64,000 nucleotides of DNA, taken from assembly GCF_031585635.1 (NCBI RefSeq), contig NZ_CP134195.1, positions 1,922,001 through 1,986,000 of the forward strand, read 5' to 3'. Under the pieces are notes generated by a model, which was not told the DNA's origin, made no database searches, and saw only the letters and a list, made by a program, of their open reading frames with translations. Shown here piece after piece: positions 37,210-46,374 of this stretch. Each line of letters starts with the position of its first letter. Positions within the stretch are counted from its first letter, which is position 1. The stretch is from Paraburkholderia sp. FT54 (GTDB taxonomy: Bacteria > Pseudomonadota > Gammaproteobacteria > Burkholderiales > Burkholderiaceae). The position numbers and the translations under genes were made by a program.

Positions 37210-39621
37210 ATGAGCACGCATGCACAGCCCGGCGGGCAGGGTTCGACGCAGCATCCGGCGGTCGTGGGACCGGTCGGCGAAGAAATCCGCGTGCGCGGAC
37301 TGGTGCAGGGCGTCGGCTTCCGGCCGACCGTGTGGCGGCTCGCGCATGCCTGCGGCGTGGTCGGCGACGTGTGCAACGACAGCGACGGCGTGCTGATTCA
37401 TGCATGGGGCGACGCGTGGACGCTGCAGCGCTTCATCGACAGCCTGAGCGCCGAGTGTCCGCCGCTTGCGCGCATCGACGCGATCGAGCGCCATCAGTTG
37501 AACGCGGCGGCCGAGGCGAACGACTTTCGTATCGTGCCGAGCGTGAGCGGCCATGTGCAAACCGGCGTCACGCCCGACGCGGTGATCTGCGCCGACTGCG
37601 CGGCGGACCTCGCCGACCCGGCGAACCGCCGCTACCGTTATCCGTTTACCAACTGCACGCACTGCGGACCGCGGCTGTCGATCGTGCAGGCCATTCCCTA
37701 CGATCGCGCCAATACGACGATGGCGGCGTTCGCCATGTGCGACGCGTGTCGCGCGGAATACGACGATCCCGCTGACCGGCGCTTTCACGCGCAACCGGTT
37801 GCGTGCCCGGCATGCGGCCCGCGTGTCTGGCTGGAGAGCCGCGACGGCGCCCGTGTCAACGGCGACGACCCGTGCCGCGCGGCGAGCCAGTTGTTGCGGC
37901 ACGGCGCGATCGTCGCGATCAAGGGCCTAGGTGGTTTTCAACTGGCCTGCGATGCGGGCGACGAAACCGCGGTCGCGCGTCTGCGGCGGCTGAAGCGGCG
38001 CGAGCGCAAACCCTTCGCCCTGATGGCGCGCGATCTGCAAGCCGTGCGCCGGTATTGCACGCCGACCGAAGCCGAACGCGCGCTGCTCGCGAGCGCGGGC
38101 GGACCGATCGTGATCATGTCCGCCGACGGCGCCGAATGCGTTGCGCCGAGTGTCGCGCCGGGCGTCGGCACGTTGGGCTTCATGCTGCCGTCCACGCCGC
38201 TGCATCGGCTGCTGACGGAGTCGACGGATTCCGCGCTCGTGATGACGAGCGGCAATACCAGCGACGAGCCGCCGTGCATCGACAACGCGGACGCCCGCGC
38301 GCGGCTCGGCCGTATCGCCGATGTATTCCTGATGCACGATCGCGACATTTCGCGCCGGGTCGACGATTCCGTGGCGCGCGTGGTGCAGGGGAGCGCGCGG
38401 ATCGTGCGGCGCGCGCGCGGCTATGCGCCGGCGCCGCTGCTGTTGCCCGAAGGTTTCGCCGACACCCCCGCGGTATTGGCGATGGGCGGCGAGCTCAAGA
38501 ACACCTTCTGCCTTGCGCACGACGCGCAGGCGATCGTCTCGCATCACATCGGCGATCTGGAAGACGCGCTGACGTATGCGGACTATCGCCGCGCGGTGGC
38601 GCAGTATCTGCGTCTGTTCGAGCATGAACCGCAGGTGGTCGCGCTCGACCTGCATCCGGAGTATCTGTCGCGCAAGATCGGCTACGAGCTCGCGCAAGCC
38701 TCGCGGATTCCGGTGGTCGAAGTGCAGCATCACCACGCGCATCTCGCTGCGTGCATGGCGGAAAACGGCGTCGCCTTCGATGCCTCGCCGATGCTCGGCG
38801 TCGCGCTCGACGGCCTGGGTTACGGCGACGACGGCACACTGTGGGGCGGCGAATTCATGCTGGCCGACTATCGCGGCTATACGCGGCTCGGCCGCTTCAA
38901 GCCGGTCGCGATGCCGGGCGGCACGCGCGCTATCGACGAGCCGTGGCGCAATGCCTACGCGCATCTGCGGGCGGCTTTCGACTGGCATGGCTTTACGCGC
39001 CACTACAGCGGTCTGGACATGCAGCAGTTCCTGGGCAGCCGTCCGCGCGCCGCGCTCGACTCGATGATCGCGCAGCGCGTGAACAGCCCGCTCGCGAGTT
39101 CGGCTGGGCGTCTGTTCGACGCGGTGGCGGCCACGCTCGGCGTGTGCCGCGAGCGTGTGCTTTACGAAGGCCAGGCCGCGATCGAACTGGAGGCGCTGGT
39201 CGATCAGCACACGCTGCGCAACGATAGCGACGCGCATGCCTATCCGTTCGAGTTGACCAACACCATGCCGGGCGGCTTGCGCTGCATCGAACCCCGGCCG
39301 ATGTGGGAAGCCTTGCTGGACGATCTGCTGCGCTGTACGCCCGTGCCCGTGATTGCGGCGCGTTTTCACAAGGGCGTGGCGATTGCGATCGTGCGCATGG
39401 TGGAGTGTCTTGCCGATCTGCTGACTGGTCCGGCCGACGCGCGCAGCGTCGCGCTATCGGGTGGCGTGTTCCAGAACCGCATCCTGTTCGAGCAGGTTGT
39501 CACGCGCCTTGGCGAAGCAGGGTTTCGCGTGCTGACGCACCGCCAGGTGCCGGCCAACGACGGTGGATTGTCGCTCGGGCAGGCGGTCGTCGCGGCGGCG
39601 CGGCAGCGCGGCGAGGCTTGA
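37210..39621 (+). CDS. hypF: HypF carbamoyltransferase
   Basis: 803 residues; makes the thiocarboxamide precursor of the CN ligands from carbamoyl phosphate. An N-terminal acylphosphatase domain (IRVRGLVQGVGFRPTVWRLA), two zinc-finger pairs (CADC..CTHC, CDAC..CPAC), a YrdC-like domain and a Kae1-like C-terminal domain (EVQHHHAHLAACMAENG, ALSGGVFQNR) are all present. I prefer the ATG at 37210, 6 nt after AGGGAG, over 37204, which directly abuts it. Starts the hyp gene series. Confidence 0.93.
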   Translation: MSTHAQPGGQGSTQHPAVVGPVGEEIRVRGLVQGVGFRPTVWRLAHACGVVGDVCNDSDGVLIHAWGDAWTLQRFIDSLSAECPPLARIDAIERHQLNAAAEANDFRIVPSVSGHVQTGVTPDAVICADCAADLADPANRRYRYPFTNCTHCGPRLSIVQAIPYDRANTTMAAFAMCDACRAEYDDPADRRFHAQPVACPACGPRVWLESRDGARVNGDDPCRAASQLLRHGAIVAIKGLGGFQLACDAGDETAVARLRRLKRRERKPFALMARDLQAVRRYCTPTEAERALLASAGGPIVIMSADGAECVAPSVAPGVGTLGFMLPSTPLHRLLTESTDSALVMTSGNTSDEPPCIDNADARARLGRIADVFLMHDRDISRRVDDSVARVVQGSARIVRRARGYAPAPLLLPEGFADTPAVLAMGGELKNTFCLAHDAQAIVSHHIGDLEDALTYADYRRAVAQYLRLFEHEPQVVALDLHPEYLSRKIGYELAQASRIPVVEVQHHHAHLAACMAENGVAFDASPMLGVALDGLGYGDDGTLWGGEFMLADYRGYTRLGRFKPVAMPGGTRAIDEPWRNAYAHLRAAFDWHGFTRHYSGLDMQQFLGSRPRAALDSMIAQRVNSPLASSAGRLFDAVAATLGVCRERVLYEGQAAIELEALVDQHTLRNDSDAHAYPFELTNTMPGGLRCIEPRPMWEALLDDLLRCTPVPVIAARFHKGVAIAIVRMVECLADLLTGPADARSVALSGGVFQNRILFEQVVTRLGEAGFRVLTHRQVPANDGGLSLGQAVVAAARQRGEA

Positions 39622-39651
39622 GGGTTTGCATGGGGCAGAGGAGAGAGCGAC

Positions 39652-39927
39652 ATGTGTTTAGGCATCCCAGGGCAGATCGTCGAAGTGACGGATGCGGCGA
39701 ACGATCTCGCGCTCGTCAACGTCGGCGGTGTGCGGCGCGTGATCAACATCGCGTTCGTGACCGACGCAGACCGGCCGGCGAGCGCGTGCGTCGGCGAATG
39801 GGTGCTGGTGCATGTCGGCTTTGCGATGAGCCGGCTCGACGAGCAGGAAGCGGCGCGCACGCTTGCGCTGCTGCACGAACTGGGCGTCGCGCAGGGCGAG
39901 ATGGATGAGCTGAGCGGCGCGCCGTGA
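39652..39927 (+). CDS. hypC: HypC hydrogenase assembly chaperone
   Basis: 91-residue HypC/HybG/HupF protein. The N-terminal MCLGIPGQIVEV provides the essential Cys2 that binds the Fe(CN)2CO unit together with HypD. Small beta-barrel followed by an acidic C-terminal helix (DEQEAARTLALLHELGV). AGGAGAG precedes the start. It serves HhyL; no second hypC is present in the window. Confidence 0.93.
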   Translation: MCLGIPGQIVEVTDAANDLALVNVGGVRRVINIAFVTDADRPASACVGEWVLVHVGFAMSRLDEQEAARTLALLHELGVAQGEMDELSGAP

Positions 39928-39958
39928 GCGCGCTCCCGCCAGCACACGGAGACCGGTC

Positions 39959-40666
39959 ATGCCCGAACATGAATCGCTGCAAGCGCTGTATCCGTTCCTG
40001 CATGGCGCGCATCAGGACGCGCAGCGGCTCGACGCCGCCCTGCTCGAATCGGTGCGTCGCAAGGCACAGGACAGCGTGGACGCGAAGACGCGTTTCTTCG
40101 AGGAAAGCGCGCCCGAGGTCGTGCGCGTTGCTCACGCCATTGCCGACGTGTATCGCCGCGGCGGCCGGCTCTTCGCGATGGGCAACGGCGGTTCGAGTTG
40201 CGACGCGGCGCATATCGCCGTCGAATTTCTGCATCCCGTGACGACGGGACGCCCCGCGCTCACCGCCATCAATCTCGTCGCCGACATGGCCATGTTGACG
40301 GCGGTCGGCAACGACGTCGGCTTCAATCACATTTTCGTCCGGCAACTGGTGGCGCAGGCGCGGCGCGGCGATGCGCTGATCGGCGTGTCGACGAGCGGCA
40401 ATTCGGAGAACCTGCTGGCCGCGTTCGCGAAGGCGAAAGAAATGGAACTGCTGACCGTCGGACTCTCCGGTCACGACGGCGGACGCATGGCGACGAGCGC
40501 CGCGCTCGATCATTGCCTCGTGGTGAGAAGCGACAGCATCCATCGCGTGCAGGAAACGCATGTCGCGATCTATCACATTCTGTGGGACCTCGTGCATACG
40601 CTGCTCGCCGACGACCGTGGCGGTCTCGGCGCTTCGGCCACGGCGGCTGCGGGAGGCACGCCATGA
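39959..40666 (+). CDS. SIS-domain phosphosugar isomerase-like protein within the hyp operon
   Basis: 235 residues of the GmhA-like SIS family. The sugar-phosphate site is MGNGGSSCDAAHIAVEF near residue 80 and GVSTSGNSENLLAAF near residue 145. The ATG follows CGGAGACCGGTC; the stop overlaps the hypD ATG by 4 nt, so it is embedded between hypC and hypD. Phosphoheptose isomerase would have no obvious role here. SIS proteins occur in the same place in some group 1h loci, which suggests a role in maturation or in sensing a metabolite. Confidence 0.8.
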   Translation: MPEHESLQALYPFLHGAHQDAQRLDAALLESVRRKAQDSVDAKTRFFEESAPEVVRVAHAIADVYRRGGRLFAMGNGGSSCDAAHIAVEFLHPVTTGRPALTAINLVADMAMLTAVGNDVGFNHIFVRQLVAQARRGDALIGVSTSGNSENLLAAFAKAKEMELLTVGLSGHDGGRMATSAALDHCLVVRSDSIHRVQETHVAIYHILWDLVHTLLADDRGGLGASATAAAGGTP

Positions 40667-41922
40667 AATATGTCGATGAGTTTCGCGACCCGGAGAAGGC
40701 GAAAACGCTCGCGAGGGAGATCCGCGCGCTGGTGTCGCGCATCGAACGCGCGAAGCAACGGCCGTTGCAAATCATGGAAGTGTGCGGTGGCCACACGCAT
40801 ACGATTTTCCGCTACGGCATCCAGCAACTGCTGCCGGACGCCGTGGAGTTCGTGCACGGTCCCGGCTGCCCGGTGTGCGTGCTACCGATGGGCCGCGTCG
40901 ACGATTGCGTCGCGCTGGCGGAGCGCCCGGAGGTGATTTTCACGACGTTCGGCGACGCGATGCGCGTGCCCGGTTCGAAGAAAAGCCTGCTCAAGGCGAA
41001 AGCCGACGGCGCCGACGTGCGCATGGTCTATTCGCCGCTCGACGCATTGAAGATCGCGCAACTCAATCCGCAACGCGAGGTGATCTTCTTCGGCCTTGGC
41101 TTCGAGACGACGATGCCGAGCACCGCCATGACCGTCTTGCAGGCGCACGCGCGAGAGGTCACGAATTTCTCGCTGTTCTGCAATCACATCACGATCATTC
41201 CGACCATCAAGGCGATTCTCGATTCGCCGGACTTGCACCTCGACGGCTTTCTCGGGCCCGGACATGTCAGCATGGTGATCGGCACGCGGCCGTATGACTT
41301 CATCGCGCGGCATTATCGCAAGCCGATTACGGTGGCCGGCTTCGAACCGCTCGACGTGCTGCAATCGATGTGGATGGTGCTCAGGCAGATCGCGGATGGC
41401 CGCTGCGAGGTCGAGAACCAGTACGGCCGCATCGTGCCTGAGGATGGCAACGCGCAGGCGTTGTCGGCGGTGGCGCGCGTGTTCGAGACGCGCGAGTTCT
41501 TCGAGTGGCGTGGACTCGGCTCGATCGATCATTCCGGCGTGCGCATGCGCGAGGCGTTTGCGGGATTCGATGCGGAGCGCAAGTTCGCGGTGCCGAACCT
41601 GAAGATCGCGGATCCGAAAGCCTGTCAATGTGGCGAGGTGCTCAAGGGCGTGATCAAACCGCATCAATGCAAGGTGTTCGGCACCGCGTGCACGCCCGAG
41701 TCGCCGCTCGGTTCGCTGATGGTGTCGAGCGAGGGCGCTTGTGCCGCGTATTACAACTACGGACGGATTGATACGTCGCGTATCGATGAGCGCCGCCTCG
41801 CGCGCCAAGCGGTAGCGTCGGCCACCAGTGCGGGCGCGGCATGTCCTGGTGCCGGCGGCCTGGCCGGGGCGGCAGCGACGGCCGACGCGCTCGCCACCTC
41901 CACCGCGCGAGGCGGCCTGTGA
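40663..41922 (+). CDS. hypD: HypD hydrogenase maturation protein
   Basis: 419 residues; the [4Fe-4S] protein on which Fe(CN)2CO is assembled with HypC and HypE. Signatures: MEVCGGHTHTIFRYGI, HGPGCPVCVLP, GLGFETTMPSTA and the C-terminal cluster-binding cysteines (CQCGEVLKGVIKPHQC..C). A roughly 35-residue Ala/Gly/Ser-rich tail after the usual end is an extra. Start overlaps the SIS gene, end overlaps the hypE GTG. The frame open upstream to 40198 is not coding. Confidence 0.93.
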   Translation: MKYVDEFRDPEKAKTLAREIRALVSRIERAKQRPLQIMEVCGGHTHTIFRYGIQQLLPDAVEFVHGPGCPVCVLPMGRVDDCVALAERPEVIFTTFGDAMRVPGSKKSLLKAKADGADVRMVYSPLDALKIAQLNPQREVIFFGLGFETTMPSTAMTVLQAHAREVTNFSLFCNHITIIPTIKAILDSPDLHLDGFLGPGHVSMVIGTRPYDFIARHYRKPITVAGFEPLDVLQSMWMVLRQIADGRCEVENQYGRIVPEDGNAQALSAVARVFETREFFEWRGLGSIDHSGVRMREAFAGFDAERKFAVPNLKIADPKACQCGEVLKGVIKPHQCKVFGTACTPESPLGSLMVSSEGACAAYYNYGRIDTSRIDERRLARQAVASATSAGAACPGAGGLAGAAATADALATSTARGGL

Positions 41923-43010
41923 ACGACCGCGCCGCCACTTCCATCGAACCCGGCACACCGCATCGCGTGCGGCGCGTGCGAGACGCTTCCGTCAATCTGG
42001 CGCACGGCAGCGGCGGCCGCGCAATGCGCGATCTGATTGAAGACGTGTTCGTCTCGACCTTCGACAATCCCACGCTCGCGGCGCTGGAAGATCAGGCCGT
42101 CTTCGCGCTTGCCGATCTCGCCGCGCACGGCGACCGGCTCGCCTTGACGACCGATAGTTACGTGGTCGATCCGCTGTTCTTCCCCGGTGGCGACATCGGC
42201 ACGCTGGCCGTGTCCGGTACGGTGAACGATCTGGCGGTGTGCGGCGCGACGCCTCTCTATCTGACGTGCGCGGTGGTGATCGAGGAGGGCTTCTCCGTCG
42301 ATCTGCTGCGCCGCGTCGCGGCGAGCATGCAGCGCGTCGCGCTCGAAGCCGGCGTCGCGATCGTCACGGGTGACACTAAAGTGGTGGAACGCGGTTGCGC
42401 GGACAAGCTGTTCATCAACACCGCGGGCATTGGCGTGGTGCGGCCCGATGTCGCGATCTCAGCGCGCAATGCAAGTCCGGGTGACGTGGTGATCGTCAAC
42501 GGCTATCTCGGCGATCACGGCGCGGCGATTCTGGTGGCGCGTCAACAGCTTGCACTCGAAGCCGACGTAGAGAGCGATTGTCGGCCCCTGAACGGCCTGA
42601 TCGCGGCGATGCTCGACGCGTGCCCGCGGATTCGCTGTCTGCGCGATGCGACGCGCGGCGGCGTTGCGACCGTGCTCAACGAATTCGCGCAAAGTTCGAA
42701 CGTGACGATACGGATCGAGGAAGCCGCGCTGCCGTTGCGCGAACAGGTACAGGGCGCCTGCGAAATTCTCGGGCTGGATCCGCTGTATCTGGCCAATGAA
42801 GGCAAGCTGGTGGCCGTCGTGCCCGCCGATGCCGCCGAACGCGTGCTGGCCGTCATGCGCGCGCATCCGGCGGGACGCGAGGCTGCGGCGATCGGTGTGG
42901 TTGAACGGAGCGAGGCGGATGCGCGCGGGCTCGTCGTCATGCGGACCGTGTTCGGCGGGCAACGCATCGTCGATATGCTGGTGGGCGAACAACTGCCGCG
43001 CATCTGCTGA
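41919..43010 (+). CDS. hypE: HypE, dehydrates the thiocarboxamide to cyanide
   Basis: 363 residues of the PurM/AIR-synthetase superfamily. The N-terminal VNLAHGSGGRAMRDLI is the HypE ATP-binding start, FFPGGDIGTLAVSGTVNDLAVCG the dimer core, and the C-terminus ends PRIC, with the terminal Cys that carries the thiocarboxamide from HypF. GTG start overlapping the hypD stop by 4 nt. About 25 residues precede the usual beginning of the protein. Confidence 0.93.
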   Translation: MNDRAATSIEPGTPHRVRRVRDASVNLAHGSGGRAMRDLIEDVFVSTFDNPTLAALEDQAVFALADLAAHGDRLALTTDSYVVDPLFFPGGDIGTLAVSGTVNDLAVCGATPLYLTCAVVIEEGFSVDLLRRVAASMQRVALEAGVAIVTGDTKVVERGCADKLFINTAGIGVVRPDVAISARNASPGDVVIVNGYLGDHGAAILVARQQLALEADVESDCRPLNGLIAAMLDACPRIRCLRDATRGGVATVLNEFAQSSNVTIRIEEAALPLREQVQGACEILGLDPLYLANEGKLVAVVPADAAERVLAVMRAHPAGREAAAIGVVERSEADARGLVVMRTVFGGQRIVDMLVGEQLPRIC

Positions 43011-43030
43011 GCGGCCAAAGGGAGCGCGCC

Positions 43031-43360
43031 GTGCACGAGTTGAGTATTGCGAGCAGCGTCGTCGAGATTTGCGCGGAACAGGCGCACGGCGCGCGCGTCC
43101 GACGCGTGACGCTGGAGATCGGGCAGTTATCGGCGGTGATGCCGGAGGCGATCCGGTTCTGCTTCGACGTGTGCGCGAAAGACACGGCGGTGGAGGGTGC
43201 GACGCTGGATATCGTCGTGATACCGGGCGAGGCGCGTTGTCTTACCTGTGGCGCGACGCTCGCGGTCGATGTGCCGTTCGGGCAATGCGCTTGCGGCAGC
43301 GAGAGTCTCGAACTGATTTCCGGCCAGCAGTTGAAGATCCGGCAGATGGAGGTGGTGTGA
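43031..43360 (+). CDS. hypA: HypA nickel chaperone
   Basis: 109-residue nickel-insertion protein. The N-terminal M-H-E (His2) is the nickel ligand; a zinc site is formed by CLTCG and CACG near the C-terminus. It begins with GTG preceded by AAAGGGAG. The stop overlaps the hypB ATG (TGATG). It works with HypB to load nickel into HhyL. Confidence 0.92.
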   Translation: MHELSIASSVVEICAEQAHGARVRRVTLEIGQLSAVMPEAIRFCFDVCAKDTAVEGATLDIVVIPGEARCLTCGATLAVDVPFGQCACGSESLELISGQQLKIRQMEVV

Positions 43361-44415
43361 TGTGCACGACATGCGGATGCTCGAACACGCAGAGCGCGGC
43401 GGTGACCGATCTGGAGGAGCCGCAGGCGATGAAGCGGCAGGCCGCGGGCGGCGGTTCGCCTGAAACTGCCTATCGGCGAGTAAGCGGGCAGGCTCATGCT
43501 CACGTGAGCGCGAGCGTGCACGCGCATGGTCATTCGCATGCACACTCGCACGGCCAGTCTGAGCCGGATGAGCATGCGCATCATCATGACCATGCGCATG
43601 ACGACGGCCACGTACATGCACGCTCGCATGCGCATTCGAATGTGCATTCGAATGCACCCGATCACGCGCATGACCATGCACACGATCATCACCATGAAGT
43701 CGAACATGGCACATCGGTCACATTGGAACGCGACATTCTGGCAAAAAACCAGTTGCTGGCGGAGCGCAATCGCGGCTGGCTCGCCGGCCGTTCGATACTG
43801 GCGCTGAATCTGATGAGCTCGCCGGGCGCCGGCAAGACGACATTGCTGGAACGAACGATCCGCGATCTGGGTCACGCGTTCCCGCTCACTGTGATCGAAG
43901 GCGATCAGGCCACGCTCAACGACGCCGAGCGGATTCGCGCAACCGGCGCGCGCGTGGTGCAGATCAACACCGGCACCGGCTGTCACCTCGACGCCGAGAT
44001 GGCGTCGAGGGCGCTGACGCAACTCGACCCGCCGTTGCATTCGGTGGTGATGATCGAAAACGTCGGCAACCTGGTGTGTCCGGCGTTATTCGATCTCGGC
44101 GAAGCGGCAAAAGTATTGATTCTTTCGGTGACTGAAGGCGAGGACAAGCCGATCAAATATCCGCATATGTTCCGCGCGTGTTCCCTGTTGCTGCTGAACA
44201 AGATCGATTTGCTGCCATATTTGCGCTTCGATGTAGAGCGGTGCATCGAGTACGCGAAACGTGTCAATCCCGAGATGCAGATTCTTCAGGTGTCGGCGCA
44301 GAGCGGAGCGGGGATGGAAGGGTGGTATGGATGGTTGCGCAGCCGCGCTGCGACGGTGCGTGAGGTGATGGTGGTGCGCGATGACGATGCGGCCACAAGC
44401 AGCATGCTGCGTTGA
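43360..44415 (+). CDS. hypB: HypB GTPase with a long His-rich nickel-binding region
   Basis: 351 residues. The N-terminal MCTTCGC is the high-affinity nickel motif. Residues 46-116 are a His-rich segment with 27 histidines in H-A-H and H-D-H patterns, able to store nickel. The GTPase domain follows: P-loop SSPGAGKTT, the GTGCHLDAEM metal site and NKIDLLP. The ATG at 43360 overlaps the hypA stop; the longer open frame reaching to 42796 lies inside hypE and hypA and is not used. Last gene of the hydrogenase locus, convergent with iacE. Confidence 0.93.
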   Translation: MCTTCGCSNTQSAAVTDLEEPQAMKRQAAGGGSPETAYRRVSGQAHAHVSASVHAHGHSHAHSHGQSEPDEHAHHHDHAHDDGHVHARSHAHSNVHSNAPDHAHDHAHDHHHEVEHGTSVTLERDILAKNQLLAERNRGWLAGRSILALNLMSSPGAGKTTLLERTIRDLGHAFPLTVIEGDQATLNDAERIRATGARVVQINTGTGCHLDAEMASRALTQLDPPLHSVVMIENVGNLVCPALFDLGEAAKVLILSVTEGEDKPIKYPHMFRACSLLLLNKIDLLPYLRFDVERCIEYAKRVNPEMQILQVSAQSGAGMEGWYGWLRSRAATVREVMVVRDDDAATSSMLR

Positions 44416-44448
44416 TGCATGCCGCTGTGGTCTACCCACGCATCCGTA

Positions 44449-45192
44449 TCAGCGCATGAACAGCCCGCCGTTCACATCCCAGCACGCGCCGTTCGCGAAG
44501 TAAGCATTTTCCGCGGCGAGCATCACCGCGACATCGGCGACATAATCGGCCGAGCCTAGACGTCCCGCCGGAATGTTCGCGATCACCGCCTTCAGCTTGT
44601 CGGGCGCGACGCTTTCATGCACGATCGGCAGATCCATCGGTCCGGGCGAAATGGCGTTGACGGTCACGCCCGCAGCACCGAGATCGCGCGCGAAGACCTT
44701 GGTGAGCGTGATCACACCGCCTTTCGCCGCCGCATAGTGCGCGCCGGTTGCCGCTCCCCCGTTCTGTCCCGCCAGCGACGCGATGTTGACGATGCGGCCC
44801 GCGCCCGCGTCGGCGAAATGCTGGCCGAACACCTGGCAGCCGAACAGCACGCTGCGCAAGTTGACGTTGATGACCTGATCGAATTGCTCCGCGGTAATGT
44901 CCATCACGGACACGACTTTGGAGGCGCCAGCATTGTTGACCAACGCATCGACGCGCCCCCAGCGTTGCAGGATCGCGTCGCGCGCAGCGATGAATGCTTC
45001 TTTTGCGGTGACGTCGAGATGCAGCGCGAACGCAGTGGAACCGTCGGCGCTCAGATCACGCGCGAGGGCTGTGGCTGCTTCGAACGCGATATCGCCGATG
45101 GCGACTGCGTAACCCGCCGCATGAAAGCGCGTGGCGATCGCGGCGCCCAGGCCGCGCGCGGCGCCGGTGACAAGAACGACTCTTTTCTGCAT
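44449..45192 (-). CDS. iacE: SDR-family oxidoreductase (IacE-like)
   Basis: 247-residue classical short-chain dehydrogenase. Rossmann glycines TGAARGLGAAI, the NNAG motif, a Ser and the YxxxK pair (HYAAAKGG). It follows iacH by 57 nt on the minus strand; with iacH, I and B and the downstream dioxygenase it forms an indole-3-acetate degradation-like set. IacE is proposed to act on an oxidised indole intermediate. The SDR class is certain; the IAA role comes from context. Confidence 0.75.
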   Translation of the reverse strand: MQKRVVLVTGAARGLGAAIATRFHAAGYAVAIGDIAFEAATALARDLSADGSTAFALHLDVTAKEAFIAARDAILQRWGRVDALVNNAGASKVVSVMDITAEQFDQVINVNLRSVLFGCQVFGQHFADAGAGRIVNIASLAGQNGGAATGAHYAAAKGGVITLTKVFARDLGAAGVTVNAISPGPMDLPIVHESVAPDKLKAVIANIPAGRLGSADYVADVAVMLAAENAYFANGACWDVNGGLFMR

Positions 45193-45249
45193 TGTCTCGA
45201 CTCCACTTCGAAAAAAAACGGCCGCTGTTCGCGCGGCCCGAGGCGTGGG

Positions 45250-46374
45250 TCAAGCGGCAAGGGCGGCTTCGAAACGCGCCGCGATGGCGCACACCTGCTC
45301 ATCCTGACCCTTGCGTCCAACGATCTGCAAACCTGCCTTGAGCGGCGAACTGTCGATCGGCAACGGCAAGCTCAACGCCGGATGGCCGCTCAGATTGAAC
45401 GGCCGGATCAGCGAGGACATCGCGATCACCGGCGCGCCGCCGCGTGCCTGTTCGAGTGTGATCGGTAAGGCGGGCAGCGTGGGCAGAATCAGCACATCGA
45501 CGTTCTCGAGCGCCTGATCGACCGCCGCCGTGAATTGGCGGCGCACCTGTTCGGCTGCGTCGAGTTGCGCGGCGGTGGTGTTGGCCGCGGCGCGCAGGCG
45601 CGCGTCGAGATCCGCACCGAGTTTTCCGCTTGCCACCAGATGGCCGAACGCACGCGAGGTTTCGGCGTTGATGACGACGAGGCCCGCGTCGAAGGCGGCG
45701 GCAAGCCCGGCGAGCGGCAGCGGGTGCGCGACGCAGCCGGCTCTATCGGCCGCGCGTGTTACGGCTTCGAGGATGTCGGTCGCGGCCTCGGCCTGCACGA
45801 TGCCGACCTTGCACGCGCCTTGCCAGACATGCGCGGCGTTCGCGTCGAAGTCCGCGGTGATCGCCTGCATGGCGGCAACGAGCATGCGCATGTCGCGTGC
45901 AAACGGCCCGACGCAATCGAGCGTGGATTCTCGCGGCGCCACGCCGAGACGCGATACGCGCCCGAAGGTAGGCTTCAAACCAATCACGCCGCAGCACGCG
46001 GCGGGGCCGCGAATCGAGCCGCCGGTGTCGGTGCCGAGCGCGGCGTCGGCGAGCTTCAGTCCGACCGCCGCCGCCGACCCGCTCGACGATCCGCCCGGAA
46101 TGCGGGCCGCGTCCTGCGGATTGCGCGGCGTGCCGGTGTAGTCGTTGATGCCGGTCATGCCGAACGCCAGCTCATGCATGTTGGCCTTGCCGACGATGTG
46201 CCAGCCGGCCGCAAGCAATCGTTCGACGACTTGCGCATACCGTGGCGCGGGCGGCGTCCCGGCCAGTGCGCGACTCGCAGCCGTGGTGGCGTAACCGGCG
46301 ATGTCGATCGTGTCCTTGATCGCGATGCTCGGACCGCTACCGCCTAATGACAGCGTCTGGATAAACTCGTTCAT
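45250..46374 (-). CDS. iacH: Amidase-signature hydrolase (IacH-like)
   Basis: 374 residues of the amidase-signature family. The Ser-Ser-Lys triad is in IAIKDTID (Lys), GGSSSGSAAAV (cis-Ser) and GTDTGGSIRGPA (nucleophile). At 374 residues it is short for the family, as in iac clusters. IacH is thought to cleave the amide of an opened or dihydroxylated indole ring. The start is the ATG that overlaps the upstream iacI stop (ATGA); a frame open further upstream is not coding. Confidence 0.78.
   Translation of the reverse strand: MNEFIQTLSLGGSGPSIAIKDTIDIAGYATTAASRALAGTPPAPRYAQVVERLLAAGWHIVGKANMHELAFGMTGINDYTGTPRNPQDAARIPGGSSSGSAAAVGLKLADAALGTDTGGSIRGPAACCGVIGLKPTFGRVSRLGVAPRESTLDCVGPFARDMRMLVAAMQAITADFDANAAHVWQGACKVGIVQAEAATDILEAVTRAADRAGCVAHPLPLAGLAAAFDAGLVVINAETSRAFGHLVASGKLGADLDARLRAAANTTAAQLDAAEQVRRQFTAAVDQALENVDVLILPTLPALPITLEQARGGAPVIAMSSLIRPFNLSGHPALSLPLPIDSSPLKAGLQIVGRKGQDEQVCAIAARFEAALAA

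Noticed and set aside
42796..43359. 188-codon extension of the hypB frame into hypE and hypA
   Set aside because: HypB begins with its MCTTCGC nickel motif at 43360; upstream DNA encodes the end of hypE and all of hypA.
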